From Marinimicrobium hydrolyticum (lineage in GTDB: Bacteria > Pseudomonadota > Gammaproteobacteria > Pseudomonadales > Cellvibrionaceae): a stretch of 64,000 bases of DNA. The first letter of the stretch is position 1. Each line of letters opens with the position of its first letter. The translations under genes were made by a program, and so were the position numbers. Positions 25,750 to 34,138 of the stretch are shown in pieces. The notes beneath the pieces were generated by a model. That model saw nothing but the letters and a program-made list of their open reading frames with translations, had not been told where the DNA came from and did no database searches. Location of the stretch: NCBI RefSeq assembly GCF_030848505.1, contig NZ_JAVDDU010000001.1:496001-560000 (forward strand), given 5' to 3'.

Positions 25750-25825
25750 TGGCTCCGCCTGCTGGGCTCGAACCAGCGACCCAATGATTAACAGTCATTT
25801 GCTCTACCAACTGAGCTAAGGCGGA
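25750..25825 (-). tRNA. tRNA-Asn (GTT)
   Basis: A 76-nt cloverleaf on the minus strand. Acceptor stem TCCGCCT pairs with AGGCGGA, the anticodon loop CTGTTAA gives GTT, the T loop is GGTTCGAGC, and CCA is encoded. A terminator follows directly, so it is a single-tRNA transcript. Confidence 0.97.
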
Positions 25826-26047
25826 ATTGTCGCTTCCGTTGCGGAAGTGGTGCGTATCCTATAGTCCGGGTTTGTGTTGGTCAACCCCTTTTGTTAAAAA
25901 AAGCGTAGCGGGTCATGGCTGTTGCGATTCGTGCCGGGACCGGCCGCCACTCTGGTTAAGCGGCGCTAAACTCCCCGAGAATCTCGGCTATAATGGAGCC
26001 CATGTGGTTACCAGTCCTGACCTGCACCCTCCAATCTTGGAGGGCAT

Positions 26048-26635
26048 ATGCCTGAAGAAAATCCGCTCCTCCCCGCCATTGAAGAATTGCTGGGAGAGGG
26101 CTTTGCCCTGAGCGAATATCGCCTCATTCAACGGCTCAAGGAGCAGGGGTTGGTGGCGCCGGATTACAGCTTCTCACCGCTTTCGCTTTTCCAAGTGCAC
26201 TTTTGCGTTTTCAACGCCCTCTACCAAATCCAAGCGCGCTTAATGGACCAGGGGCAGGCCCTGGTGATTTCCCCGCTGAGCATCTACGTTCGACCGCTGG
26301 ATGAGGAGGGGCGGGGTGCTGCTCTAGCGGAACTGGAAGATCAGCCCCTGCGCACGTTTTATCTGGACTGGAACCATTACCACCAGGCGACGGAGGGCAG
26401 CGTTGAGGATTTGCTGCGGGACTTTTGGAGAAGATACGCCCGTTTGGGTGTCGCGGGTCAGGAGGAGCGTCAGCGGGCGCTGGCGGAGCTTGGTTTGGAG
26501 GACCCGGTCACCCCGGCAGAGATCAAGCAGCGCTACCGCCGGCTGGCCATGGAGCACCACCCGGATCGGGGCGGCAGTGCGGAGCGGCTGCGTATGATCA
26601 ACGACGCTCTGGCGGTGTTGGAGTCTAAAGGCTGA
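26048..26635 (+). CDS. DnaJ-related protein with C-terminal J domain
   Basis: 195 aa. Residues 1-120 match the DNAJ-related N-terminal domain found in gammaproteobacteria (LSLFQVHFCVFNALY, PLSIYVRPL), and a J domain occupies the C terminus with HPD at 171-173 in EHHPDRGG. It is expected to recruit DnaK to an unknown client. ATG 26048 follows TTGGAGGGCAT, and a TATAAT lies at 25989-25994. It overlaps the next gene by one base (TGATG). Confidence 0.85.
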   Translation: MPEENPLLPAIEELLGEGFALSEYRLIQRLKEQGLVAPDYSFSPLSLFQVHFCVFNALYQIQARLMDQGQALVISPLSIYVRPLDEEGRGAALAELEDQPLRTFYLDWNHYHQATEGSVEDLLRDFWRRYARLGVAGQEERQRALAELGLEDPVTPAEIKQRYRRLAMEHHPDRGGSAERLRMINDALAVLESKG

Positions 26636-27390
26636 TGGCGCTGCTTTGGTTCCACCAGGATCAAGACGGTAACCGCTACGAGGTGCGCAGCGCCGGCAGT
26701 AGTTTGCGTTTGTACACTAACGGCGTTTTCCATAGCCAATACAACCCCCGACAGCCTATGGGCGGTGGTATTTGGGACCTTCTTTTACTCGCTGCTTTTT
26801 TACGCCCGCCCACGGGAAACGAGCGCGTACTGGTGTTGGGCGTGGGTGGTGGCGCTGTGATCAGGCAATGGAATGATTTTTTGAAACCGGCGCTGATTGT
26901 TGGGGTGGAGTTGAATCCGGTGCACTTGGATGTGGCGCGTGCGCATTTTCAGGTGGCTGCACCCAACGTTACTCTTCTGGAAGCGGACGCCCGCTTGTGG
27001 CTGGAGGCCTACGATGGTCCTGGCTTTGATGTGGTGATTGATGATCTTTTTGGCGATAAGGATGGCGAGCCCGCCCGTGCGGTGGCCGCTGATGCGCCTT
27101 GGTGTCACTCGCTGCGTCGCTTGTTAAATCCCGGCGGCAGGCTGGTGATGAATTTTGACAGCGCCGCCGGGCTAACCCGTTCAGCGCCCGTGGTGAATCC
27201 CCAAGTCCGCCGCCACTTTGCCACTGGCCTGGACCTGAGTATCCGCCACTACGCCAACCACATTGGGGTTTTTTGTCGGGAAAAACCGGATCTCAACGCG
27301 TTTGCTCAGCGGTTGCAAACCGTGCCGGCGCTGGATCGACGCCGCCAGGATTGTCGGCTGGATTTCAGGCTGGAGCGGTTGTTTGGTTGA
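26635..27390 (+). CDS. Spermidine synthase-like methyltransferase-fold protein
   Basis: 251 aa with a Rossmann nucleotide-binding motif VLVLGVGGGAV, an acidic VGVELNPVHL strand, LLEADARLWL and DVVIDDLF. This is the pattern of spermidine synthase-like proteins. Aminopropyltransferase activity is not assured, because many such proteins lack a known substrate. It is translationally coupled to the DnaJ-related gene (TGATG overlap) and convergent with the rsmC-like gene, with five bases between the stop codons. Confidence 0.75.
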   Translation: MALLWFHQDQDGNRYEVRSAGSSLRLYTNGVFHSQYNPRQPMGGGIWDLLLLAAFLRPPTGNERVLVLGVGGGAVIRQWNDFLKPALIVGVELNPVHLDVARAHFQVAAPNVTLLEADARLWLEAYDGPGFDVVIDDLFGDKDGEPARAVAADAPWCHSLRRLLNPGGRLVMNFDSAAGLTRSAPVVNPQVRRHFATGLDLSIRHYANHIGVFCREKPDLNAFAQRLQTVPALDRRRQDCRLDFRLERLFG

Positions 27391-27395
27391 TCGCT

Positions 27396-28442
27396 TTAGA
27401 GGCGCTGCAGTTGAATAACTTTAAAGCGACCGTTATTGCCAAGAGTCTTAACCCTAAAGCGCTCAGCGGCCAAGTTCTCCAGGGGGATAAAGGCGTTGAC
27501 GACAAATATGGCCACGCCCGAGGGGCTCAGTAGACGCTGTGTGGCCTTTAGGAATCGTTGGGTTAGCTCGCCGCTGACGGAGAAGCCCTGATGGAAAGGC
27601 GGGTTACACAGAACTACATCAAAACGCTCTTGTAGGTGATCCCCGCAATCCGCTGCGATAACCTCAGCGTCCAGATGGTTTTCCCGACAGTTAACTTCTG
27701 CCAGCGCCACCGCCGCCGCATTGTTGTCGGTTAGCACCCGGCGCGTCATGGGCAGATCGCGGGTCATCAGTGCCAAATACCCGTAGCCACAGCCCAGGTC
27801 GAGCAGTGAGCGAGGGGCCTCGGTCAAGGCCGACAAGGCGTCGGGCAGCTTGGAGACTAAGTACTCGCTGCCTTGGTCCACTTTATCCCAGCCAAACAAC
27901 CCCGGTTTGCTGAACACCCGCAAGTCGTCTTGCTCAATAATTGGGCGCTCGCGGGTATAGTCATTGTCATCCAGCGGCTGACCCTGGTCGGTTTTCCGCT
28001 CAAGTATTGCGGCGTAGGCCGGGCCGATTTTTTTGAGGTTTTTTGAGCAGCCGAATAGCTGTGCGGCTTTATCCGCGTAGGTTTTGATGCCTTCGTTTTT
28101 TTGCCCGCACAGAAACAATTCACCGCCGGGCACAAGCACCCGCTTGGCCTCATTGATGATGTGATGGACCAGGGGCTTTTCTTTGGATATTCGGTAAAAA
28201 ACCCGCGGCACCGATTGATCCGCGTGGGCTGAAAAATCGAAATCACTAAACTCGCACGCTAAATTTAGCGCTTGAGCCTGGGCAAACACGTCGTAACGAT
28301 TGGTAATAACCCGGGGCTTTGCTGTCCAGTCCGCCGTGGCGGGCAGTAGGTCGAACCAGTGCTCATCGCTGCACCATAGGCTGCGTTCACAGCTACGGTT
28401 TTGCAATTGTTCAAGTAGCCACTGAGCGGCGGTATCAGCCAT
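27396..28442 (-). CDS. rsmC: rRNA (guanine-N2)-methyltransferase, RsmC-like
   Basis: 348 aa. It has the two-domain layout of RsmC/RlmG enzymes: a degenerate N-terminal methyltransferase half and a C-terminal catalytic half with DLGCGYG (215-221) and NPPF (280-283). The GLFGWDKVDQGSEYL linker and C-terminal NGRFKV are closer to RsmC, which methylates G1207 of 16S rRNA, than to RlmG. The position specificity is inferred. It starts at ATG 28442 and overlaps the stop of rsuA by one base, so the two rRNA-modification genes are coupled. Confidence 0.85.
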   Translation of the reverse strand: MADTAAQWLLEQLQNRSCERSLWCSDEHWFDLLPATADWTAKPRVITNRYDVFAQAQALNLACEFSDFDFSAHADQSVPRVFYRISKEKPLVHHIINEAKRVLVPGGELFLCGQKNEGIKTYADKAAQLFGCSKNLKKIGPAYAAILERKTDQGQPLDDNDYTRERPIIEQDDLRVFSKPGLFGWDKVDQGSEYLVSKLPDALSALTEAPRSLLDLGCGYGYLALMTRDLPMTRRVLTDNNAAAVALAEVNCRENHLDAEVIAADCGDHLQERFDVVLCNPPFHQGFSVSGELTQRFLKATQRLLSPSGVAIFVVNAFIPLENLAAERFRVKTLGNNGRFKVIQLQRL

Positions 28443-29131
28443 TACACACTCGCAATTTCATCGGCAGTCAAATGTCGCCACTGGCCGGGGGCCAGCGCTG
28501 GGTCCAGTTCAATGGCGCCTATGGATTGCCGGTGTAAGGTCACCACGCGATTGCCCAGTGCACCGAACAGACGCTTGACCTGATGGTAGCGTCCTTCCTG
28601 AATATCCAACAACGCGGTATGGCTGTCCAGAATCTGCAAATGGGCGGGCAGGCAGGGGTGCTTGTCACCGCGCAGGTGCATGCCAGCAGCCAATTGCTCG
28701 ACAGCTCCCTCAGAAATGGGCTCAGCGGTGGTGACACGATAAACCTTGGAGCAACGGTGCCTGGGTGAGGTGATGCGGTGGTTCCATTGGCCGTCGTCGG
28801 TGAGCAACAGCAGACCGGTAGTGTCCTTGTCCAGCCGCCCAACGATTTGCAGGCCGCTTTTATGGTCTGAGTCGATCAGATCCAACACACAGGGTTGATT
28901 GGCGTCAGTGCGCGCACAGAGCACATCGGACGGTTTGTGCAGCATGAGGTAACGCTTTCCCGGGGCGGCCAAAAGCCGCCCTTGCAGAGTCACCTGATCC
29001 TGTTGGTCGATGTGTTCTCTCGGCAGTTTGGCAACGACGCCATTCACCAAAACCTCGCCACGCCGAATGGCGATGTGGATTTGGCTGCGAGACAGGTCGC
29101 TGCTGTGCCCGATGAATTTATCCAGTCGCAT
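28442..29131 (-). CDS. rsuA: 16S rRNA pseudouridine synthase RsuA
   Basis: 229 aa. An N-terminal S4 RNA-binding domain (about residues 1-55: MRLDKFIGHSSDLSRSQ) precedes the RsuA/RluB-type catalytic domain, with Asp101 in GRLDKDTTGLLLLTDDG. Length and motifs fit RsuA, which makes pseudouridine 516 in 16S rRNA. It lies in a minus-strand run folD, small exported protein, rsuA, rsmC. Confidence 0.92.
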   Translation of the reverse strand: MRLDKFIGHSSDLSRSQIHIAIRRGEVLVNGVVAKLPREHIDQQDQVTLQGRLLAAPGKRYLMLHKPSDVLCARTDANQPCVLDLIDSDHKSGLQIVGRLDKDTTGLLLLTDDGQWNHRITSPRHRCSKVYRVTTAEPISEGAVEQLAAGMHLRGDKHPCLPAHLQILDSHTALLDIQEGRYHQVKRLFGALGNRVVTLHRQSIGAIELDPALAPGQWRHLTADEIASV

Positions 29132-29158
29132 AGTACTCGTCGGGCAGGGCAGCCCGCG

Positions 29159-29500
29159 TTAGTGGTAATGGTGAGTTGTTGACTCGCTCGGTACGGTGTC
29201 CGTGTCGTTGGAGGGCTCGCACTCCCAGCCCCACTGTTCCTGATCGGAGGCGAAACGTTCAGCTTGGCTTTCGCAAAAGCCGGGCTCATTCTGCGCTCGC
29301 CACAACGTCTCTGACTCGCCGTCCTTGTGGTAGCGAACCTCGCAGGGCAGGGTGCGCTCGGGGTTGCGGTACACCACTTCGATGACGCGTTCACTGTCGC
29401 CAGACGTACAGACGAAGCGTGGCGCCTCGTTGGTGTCAGCGGTGACGGTGGTGGCTATAAACAATGAAAGGCTAGCGAGTACAAACATAGCTAAACGCAT
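29159..29500 (-). CDS. Small exported hypothetical protein
   Basis: 113 aa with a signal peptide (MRLAMFVLASLSLFIATTV, likely cleaved near ATTVTA). The mature part of about 92 residues contains four cysteines that could form disulfides (FVCTSG, LPCEVR, GFCESQ, WECEPS) and ends in a Ser/Thr/His-rich tail. I do not recognise the family. It lies between folD and rsuA on the same strand, with 27-29 nt spacings. Confidence 0.65.
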   Translation of the reverse strand: MRLAMFVLASLSLFIATTVTADTNEAPRFVCTSGDSERVIEVVYRNPERTLPCEVRYHKDGESETLWRAQNEPGFCESQAERFASDQEQWGWECEPSNDTDTVPSESTTHHYH

Positions 29501-29529
29501 AGGGAGTTCCTTCTTATGGTTTTCTTCAG

Positions 29530-30384
29530 TTATTCAGAGGCCAAACTTTTTTCGCCGGATTCCACCGTTTGGTAAATCAGCGTGTTAATGGTCATGGGGC
29601 CGACACCGCCAGGCACAGGTGTGTAAGCCGCTACGCGCTCAGTGAGCGGACCCAGCTCGATATCACCAACGCGCTCACTGGGGTGGTAACCCGCATCCAC
29701 GACTACGGCGCCGTCTTTGATCCACTCGGCTTTAATAAATTCGGGTTTGCCCACCGCGCCCACTACAATGTCCGCCTGTTTAATCAGTGCGGGCAAATCG
29801 CGCGTTCTGCTGTGGCAAATGGTGACCGTAGCGTTGGCGTTAAGCAGCATCATGGCCATGGGCTTGCCGAGAATGGGGCTGCGCCCAACCACCACCGCGT
29901 GCTGGCCAGCCAGAGGGATTTCATAAGCTTGCAACAAACGCATAATGCCCATGGGCGTGGCGCAACCATACGCGGGCTCGCCCATGCTCATGCGCCCAAA
30001 GCCCAGGCAAGTAACGCCATCCACATCTTTCTTGGCGCTAATGGCGTCAAAGCAAAGGCGTTCATCAATTTGTTCGGGGACCGGGTGTTGGAGCAGGATA
30101 CCGTGAACGTTTGGATCCGTATTGAGCTCTTCAATTTTGGCCAGAAGTTGCTCGGTGGAGGTGGAGCTTGGCAGCTCTACACGCAGTGATTTCATGCCAA
30201 TGCGCTCGCAGGCATTGCCTTTCATTTTTACATAAGTGGCGGACGCTGGGTCATCACCCACCAGAATGGTGGCCAGGATAGGCGGCTCGCCCTGGTTGCG
30301 CTGTTTGAGCGCCTCAACTCGTTGGGCCAGTTCCAGTTCGGTTTTCTGAGCAAGTGTTTTGCCATCAAGCAGAAGTGCGGGCAT
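29530..30384 (-). CDS. folD: FolD bifunctional methylenetetrahydrofolate dehydrogenase/cyclohydrolase
   Basis: Interconverts 5,10-methylene-, methenyl- and 10-formyl-tetrahydrofolate for purine and formyl-methionine synthesis. I chose ATG 30384 ([13 protein letters not shown]) rather than the upstream in-frame start at 30459; this gives 284 aa, close to the E. coli 288 aa. Visible motifs are [13 protein letters not shown] (catalytic Lys region), [30 protein letters not shown] and [10 protein letters not shown]. It follows the Pro-Arg-His tRNA cluster on the same strand. Confidence 0.95.
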   Translation of the reverse strand: MPALLLDGKTLAQKTELELAQRVEALKQRNQGEPPILATILVGDDPASATYVKMKGNACERIGMKSLRVELPSSTSTEQLLAKIEELNTDPNVHGILLQHPVPEQIDERLCFDAISAKKDVDGVTCLGFGRMSMGEPAYGCATPMGIMRLLQAYEIPLAGQHAVVVGRSPILGKPMAMMLLNANATVTICHSRTRDLPALIKQADIVVGAVGKPEFIKAEWIKDGAVVVDAGYHPSERVGDIELGPLTERVAAYTPVPGGVGPMTINTLIYQTVESGEKSLASE

Positions 30385-30514
30385 GGGGCCAAGTACCTTT
30401 TGGTCGCGGATAACGAAGCGCGGTATTGTCCCACAAGCCTTTGGATCGAGCCAAGGCATTTATGAAGGGCAAAGTTGCAAAGAAAGTAGCAAAAAGAGGA
30501 TGGGTAGGGGAAAT

Positions 30515-30591
30515 TGGGGTGGCTGACGGGGCTCGAACCCGCGACCACTGGAATCACAATCCAGGGCTCTACCAACTGAGCTACAGCCACC
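30515..30591 (-). tRNA. tRNA-His (GTG)
   Basis: Minus-strand cloverleaf with acceptor GTGGCTG/CAGCCAC, anticodon loop TTGTGAT (GTG), T loop GGTTCGAGC and encoded CCA. The base before the 5' end is G with a matching discriminator C, the G-1:C73 pair that marks tRNA-His. Confidence 0.96.
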
Positions 30592-30695
30592 ATTGCGGTG
30601 TGACAAACACTAAGGGCCTGAGTGGCCCCAAAATTCTCCTCGAGAGGAGAGTCCGGATCAGTACCGGGCTACCACTGGCATTGTGCGCCAAAAAT

Positions 30696-30772
30696 TGGCG
30701 CGCCCGGCAGGACTCGAACCTGCGACCATCCGCTTAGAAGGCGGATGCTCTATCCAGCTGAGCTACGGGCGC
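30696..30772 (-). tRNA. tRNA-Arg (TCT)
   Basis: 77-nt minus-strand cloverleaf: acceptor GCGCCCG/CGGGCGC, anticodon loop CTTCTAA (TCT), T loop GGTTCGAGT, encoded CCA. It is the middle member of the Pro-Arg-His cluster. Confidence 0.96.
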
Positions 30773-30802
30773 GTGGCTGGACCCCTCGCAGGCCCGTGAA
30801 AA

Positions 30803-30879
30803 TGGTCGGAGTGGAGGGATTCGAACCCCCGACATTCTGCTCCCAAAGCAGACGCGCTACCAGGCTGCGCTACACTCCG
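30803..30879 (-). tRNA. tRNA-Pro (TGG)
   Basis: 77-nt minus-strand cloverleaf: acceptor CGGAGTG/CACTCCG, anticodon loop TTTGGGA (TGG), T loop GGTTCGAAT, encoded CCA. It is the first gene of the cluster in the direction of transcription. Confidence 0.96.
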
Positions 30880-31073
30880 GCAAAAACATGATACGCCATA
30901 TTTTGCGAGGTGCGCATGATACCCATGCCCATATCGCCCGTCAACGGCCAAAAGAGATATTGGTGCAAATAGGGTCGGCCCAGCGTGCCTCAGTGCGCGC
31001 TTTTGGGGTGCGGCTCTTGTTTCCTCTAGCGGGCGTCGTCAGAATAGCGGATTAATTTTTTAGCGGAGGCACT

Positions 31074-31574
31074 ATGCAAGAACACGAGTTGGGCACAGCA
31101 ATGAAAATGGGTATGCGCCGCCTGGCCTCGGGTGTTTCCGTTCTATCGGCTCGTACTGAACACGGAGACCGCTTTGCTATGACCGTCTCATCGGTCACCT
31201 CCGTTTCAGACACTCCGGCCTCACTTCTGGTCTGTGTTAACAAACAAGTGGCCCTGGAGGGGCACGTGTCGACCTTGGGCAGTCACTTCACGGTAAATAT
31301 ACTCGGCACGGACCAGCGGGATATTTCCAACGCCTGTGCCGGTATGGAAGGCTACCAGGATCGCTTTAGCCTGGGGGACTGGCGGGAGGGTTCGGATCAG
31401 GTTCCCTATCTGGCGGATGCCCAGGCGGTCTTCTTTTGCGCTTCGGACAAAGTGGTAAGCTACGGCACCCACCACATCGTCATAGGCCGAATCTTTGACG
31501 TACTCATTGGCCCTTTGGCGCTCGATCCTCTTGTCTATCTGGACGGTGGTTATGGCTCAGTGCACAAAGACTGA
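31074..31574 (+). CDS. Flavin reductase-like FMN-binding protein
   Basis: 166-aa split-barrel flavin reductase domain protein (RutF/HpaC type), which would reduce FMN or FAD with NAD(P)H for a partner monooxygenase. Diagnostic segments are LASGVSVLSART, FAMTVSSVTSVS, PASLLVCVNK and HFTVNILG near residues 20-85, with the closing GYGSVHKD. No monooxygenase is adjacent, so the partner is unknown. The ATG follows TTAGCGGAGGCACT. Confidence 0.85.
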   Translation: MQEHELGTAMKMGMRRLASGVSVLSARTEHGDRFAMTVSSVTSVSDTPASLLVCVNKQVALEGHVSTLGSHFTVNILGTDQRDISNACAGMEGYQDRFSLGDWREGSDQVPYLADAQAVFFCASDKVVSYGTHHIVIGRIFDVLIGPLALDPLVYLDGGYGSVHKD

Positions 31575-31653
31575 GCACAGTAACCCTGGAAAGCTGTCAT
31601 CGAATTCAAAACTGACCGTTTGTGGAAGCAAGCGCCGCCAGAAATTGGTTCAA

Positions 31654-31682
31654 AATAAGATGACAGATACTGTCATCTTATT
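31654..31682. promoter_or_regulatory. Perfect 13-bp palindrome after the flavin reductase gene
   Basis: AATAAGATGACAG and CTGTCATCTTATT are exact complements with a 3-nt spacer. It lies 80 nt beyond the stop codon and could be a terminator hairpin or an operator. The remainder of the 508-nt AT-rich gap holds the DnaA-box pair below and nothing codable. Confidence 0.5.
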
Positions 31683-31932
31683 CTTGCAATATGAAACTTT
31701 TGAGGCTACGGGAGTTTTGCGGTTAAGAGACACTAACTCGTTTATGCACACCTCAGGTGCGTGCCGTGTCAATGGCTTGGCGTCGGTGTAAAAAAACGTA
31801 ATTTAGTCTGCCAAACAAGCGTAACTTATTGATAAATATAGAGAAAATAAATAAGGTTAAATTTTGGACAATTTGTAGAGTGGGCAGGATTGATGCGGCT
31901 TTCGGCGGGTTTCCCAAAATGTATCCACTAAC

Positions 31933-31955
31933 TTATCCACAGAAAATGTGGACAA
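31933..31955. promoter_or_regulatory. Inverted pair of DnaA-box-like sequences
   Basis: TTATCCACA (31933-31941) is an exact consensus DnaA box. TGTGGACAA (31947-31955), five bases away, is an opposite-strand box with one mismatch. An AT-rich run lies upstream (about 31800-31865). The pair is about 130 nt ahead of gpsA. Confidence 0.45.
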
Positions 31956-32082
31956 TCGTCATGTGAATCCCGTTGGGCAAAAAAGTGACAGTTTTCCTCG
32001 AGGTTATTACCTTGCCACCCGGTTCGGGCTACACTAATAACCATTAGGCAGGATCCTCACCGACATGATGGATGTATAAATT

Positions 32083-33102
32083 ATGACTGAAGCTCTGACA
32101 TGGGCAGTTCTCGGTGGCGGCAGCTTTGGTACCGCCATTGCCAATATCCTCGCCGCGAATGGTCTCCCCACTTATTTGTGGATGCGTGATTCCGAAAAAG
32201 CCGAGCGCTGTCAACGCGAACGCGAGAACGCCCAGTACCTCCCCGGTTACCCTTTCGTTGATGCGTTAACGGCAACGGGGGATCTCGAACTGGCGTTAAA
32301 GAATAGCCAGGTGGTGTTTCTATCGGTTCCCACCCATGGCTTTCGGGGCATGGCAAAGGAGATACGCCCCTGGTTACGCGCTGATGCCATGGTGATCAGT
32401 ACCGCCAAGGGTATTGAACCCGAAGGCTTTACGCTCATGAGCCAGATTCTGGAGCAAGAGTTGCCGGATCACCGCTACGGAGTTTTGAGCGGCCCGAACT
32501 TTGCTAAAGAGATCGTGGCACGCCAACACACGGGCACCGTGATTGCCAGTGAGCACGCCGAAGTTGTGGAGGCGGTACAAAAAAGTCTGCGTTCGGAAAC
32601 CTTTCGGGTTTACTCCAACAGTGACCGCTATGGGGTTGAGTTGGGTGGCGCGCTCAAGAATATCTATGCGATCATCTGCGGCATGGCCGCTGCCGTAGGC
32701 GCTGGCCATAACACTCAGGCGATGCTTCTAACCCGTAGCCTTGCGGAAATGGGGCGCTTTGCCAGCGCCATGGGGGCGAATCCCATGACCTTTTTGGGCT
32801 TGGCCGGAGTGGGGGATTTGATTCTGACTTGCACCTCCAATTTGAGCCGGAACTACCAAGTCGGTTACGCTCTGGGGCAGGGCAAGCCGCTGTCGGAGGT
32901 TGTGGCCGGTTTGGGGCAGGTGGCCGAAGGTGTAAATACCTTGAAACAGACCAAACAGAAAGCGGATGAGATGGGAATATACATGCCATTGATGTCCGGG
33001 TTATACGGCGTGCTGTTCGAAGGCAAAGCCATACCCGACGTGGTACGACAACTGATGTTGGGTGAACAAAGCCACGACGTGGAATACATGGGAGTACAAT
33101 AA
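32083..33102 (+). CDS. gpsA: Glycerol-3-phosphate dehydrogenase [NAD(P)+]
   Basis: Reduces dihydroxyacetone phosphate to sn-glycerol-3-phosphate for phospholipid synthesis in the cytosol. 339 aa, family length. N-terminal dinucleotide loop GGGSFGTA, the LSGPNFAKE segment, the catalytic lysine region [10 protein letters not shown] and [14 protein letters not shown] are all intact. It is followed by a DUF4389 gene with a one-base overlap (TAATG), so the two are probably co-transcribed. Confidence 0.97.
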   Translation: MTEALTWAVLGGGSFGTAIANILAANGLPTYLWMRDSEKAERCQRERENAQYLPGYPFVDALTATGDLELALKNSQVVFLSVPTHGFRGMAKEIRPWLRADAMVISTAKGIEPEGFTLMSQILEQELPDHRYGVLSGPNFAKEIVARQHTGTVIASEHAEVVEAVQKSLRSETFRVYSNSDRYGVELGGALKNIYAIICGMAAAVGAGHNTQAMLLTRSLAEMGRFASAMGANPMTFLGLAGVGDLILTCTSNLSRNYQVGYALGQGKPLSEVVAGLGQVAEGVNTLKQTKQKADEMGIYMPLMSGLYGVLFEGKAIPDVVRQLMLGEQSHDVEYMGVQ

Positions 33103-33572
33103 TGAATAGCGAAGAATTAAAAAGTAATTTGACGTCCGGTACACATTGGTTGCGGCTCCTGTTTATGGTGCTGTTTGCCTTTATTTTGTACGTGGCCGTG
33201 ATTGTCATGGCTGCGGTCGTGGTACTGCAGTTTTTGTTTTCTCTGATTACCGGTCGGGATAATCGCAACTTGCGCGAGTTTGGGCAATCGCTTGCGCAGT
33301 ACATCTATCAGACACTACGTTTTCTAACGTATAACCGAGAGGACAAGCCGTTCCCGTTTGATGACTGGCCGGCAACGGAGGAAAGTACGGCTCCACCTCC
33401 TGCTTCTGCACGTAAGCCGCGCCCACGCGCCTCACGCGCCAAAGGAGCGGTAACCAAACGCGGCACCTCGGCCAAAGCGGCCGCCAAAACCAAGGCGCCG
33501 AAGCCGCCTACCGCTGAGGCGCCTCCAGAGGAGCCCACAAACAAGCCGCCTACCGACAAGCCAAACACCTGA
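33102..33572 (+). CDS. DUF4389 membrane protein with Lys/Ala/Pro-rich tail
   Basis: 156 aa. Residues about 18-50 form one or two hydrophobic segments (LLFMVLFAFILYVAVIV, LQFLFSLI), followed by a FGQSLAQYIYQTLRFLTYN segment typical of DUF4389 proteins. From about residue 95 the chain is a low-complexity basic tail rich in Lys, Ala and Pro, probably cytoplasmic and disordered. Function unknown. It is coupled to gpsA upstream; sixA starts 14 nt downstream. Confidence 0.8.
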   Translation: MNSEELKSNLTSGTHWLRLLFMVLFAFILYVAVIVMAAVVVLQFLFSLITGRDNRNLREFGQSLAQYIYQTLRFLTYNREDKPFPFDDWPATEESTAPPPASARKPRPRASRAKGAVTKRGTSAKAAAKTKAPKPPTAEAPPEEPTNKPPTDKPNT

Positions 33573-33586
33573 GTGTGGGGGAGCTT

Positions 33587-34051
33587 ATGAAGCTTTTTGT
33601 ACTGCGTCATGGACGAGCCGAGCCCCATGCACTTACCGACGCCCAGCGTCGACTCACGCCGTCGGGCCGAGAGGACCTGGCGCGCTTGCTGTCCAGTTGT
33701 CGGGACAAGCTTGAATCGGTGGAGGAGTTGTGGGTGAGCCCCCTGGTGCGCGCACGCCAAAGCGCGGAAGTGGTTTGCGAAGTACTCGGGCGGCAGGTGC
33801 CGACTCAAGTGACGGAAACCCTCGTGCCCGAGGCGGATCTGGACGGGCTTTACCAGCAAATGTACAACAGCCATTGCGAAACTTTGATGTTGGTTAGCCA
33901 TCAACCGTTGGTGGGTGAGCTGGTAAACGACTTGTGTGGAACCGAGCCCGGTTACCACCCATTGGGGACCTCCACATTGGCGTGTATCGAAATGGAGTTT
34001 GCCGCGTCCGGCATGGGCGAATTACTGTGGCTGCGTCACCCGCTTATGTAG
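33587..34051 (+). CDS. sixA: SixA phosphohistidine phosphatase
   Basis: Small (154 aa) histidine phosphatase of the SixA type, which dephosphorylates phosphohistidine in HPt domains or in the nitrogen-related phosphotransferase system. The RHG motif (LRHGRAEPHA) with catalytic His is near the N terminus, SPLVRARQSAE follows, and the second histidine is in LVSHQPLVGE. I chose ATG 33587 over the GTG at 33575 because GGGGGAG precedes it by 5 nt. Confidence 0.9.
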   Translation: MKLFVLRHGRAEPHALTDAQRRLTPSGREDLARLLSSCRDKLESVEELWVSPLVRARQSAEVVCEVLGRQVPTQVTETLVPEADLDGLYQQMYNSHCETLMLVSHQPLVGELVNDLCGTEPGYHPLGTSTLACIEMEFAASGMGELLWLRHPLM

Positions 34052-34138
34052 GCCTCGGAGCTCATAACCGTAAGTCATTCTTGGAATTTAAACCTGTTAC
34101 ACTCCGGGGCTGGTACGAAGGCTAAGAGGTGAGGTTTG

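Noticed and set aside
30426-30891. Plus-strand ORFs of 103 and 89 aa
   Set aside because: They run through the antisense of three tRNA genes, a common artefact.
31800-31960. Chromosomal replication origin
   Set aside because: Only two DnaA-box-like sites, and no dnaA, dnaN, gidA, parA or rpmH in the window.
33308-33958. 216-aa minus-strand ORF
   Set aside because: It is antisense to the DUF4389 and sixA genes, whose frames have clear homology and starts.
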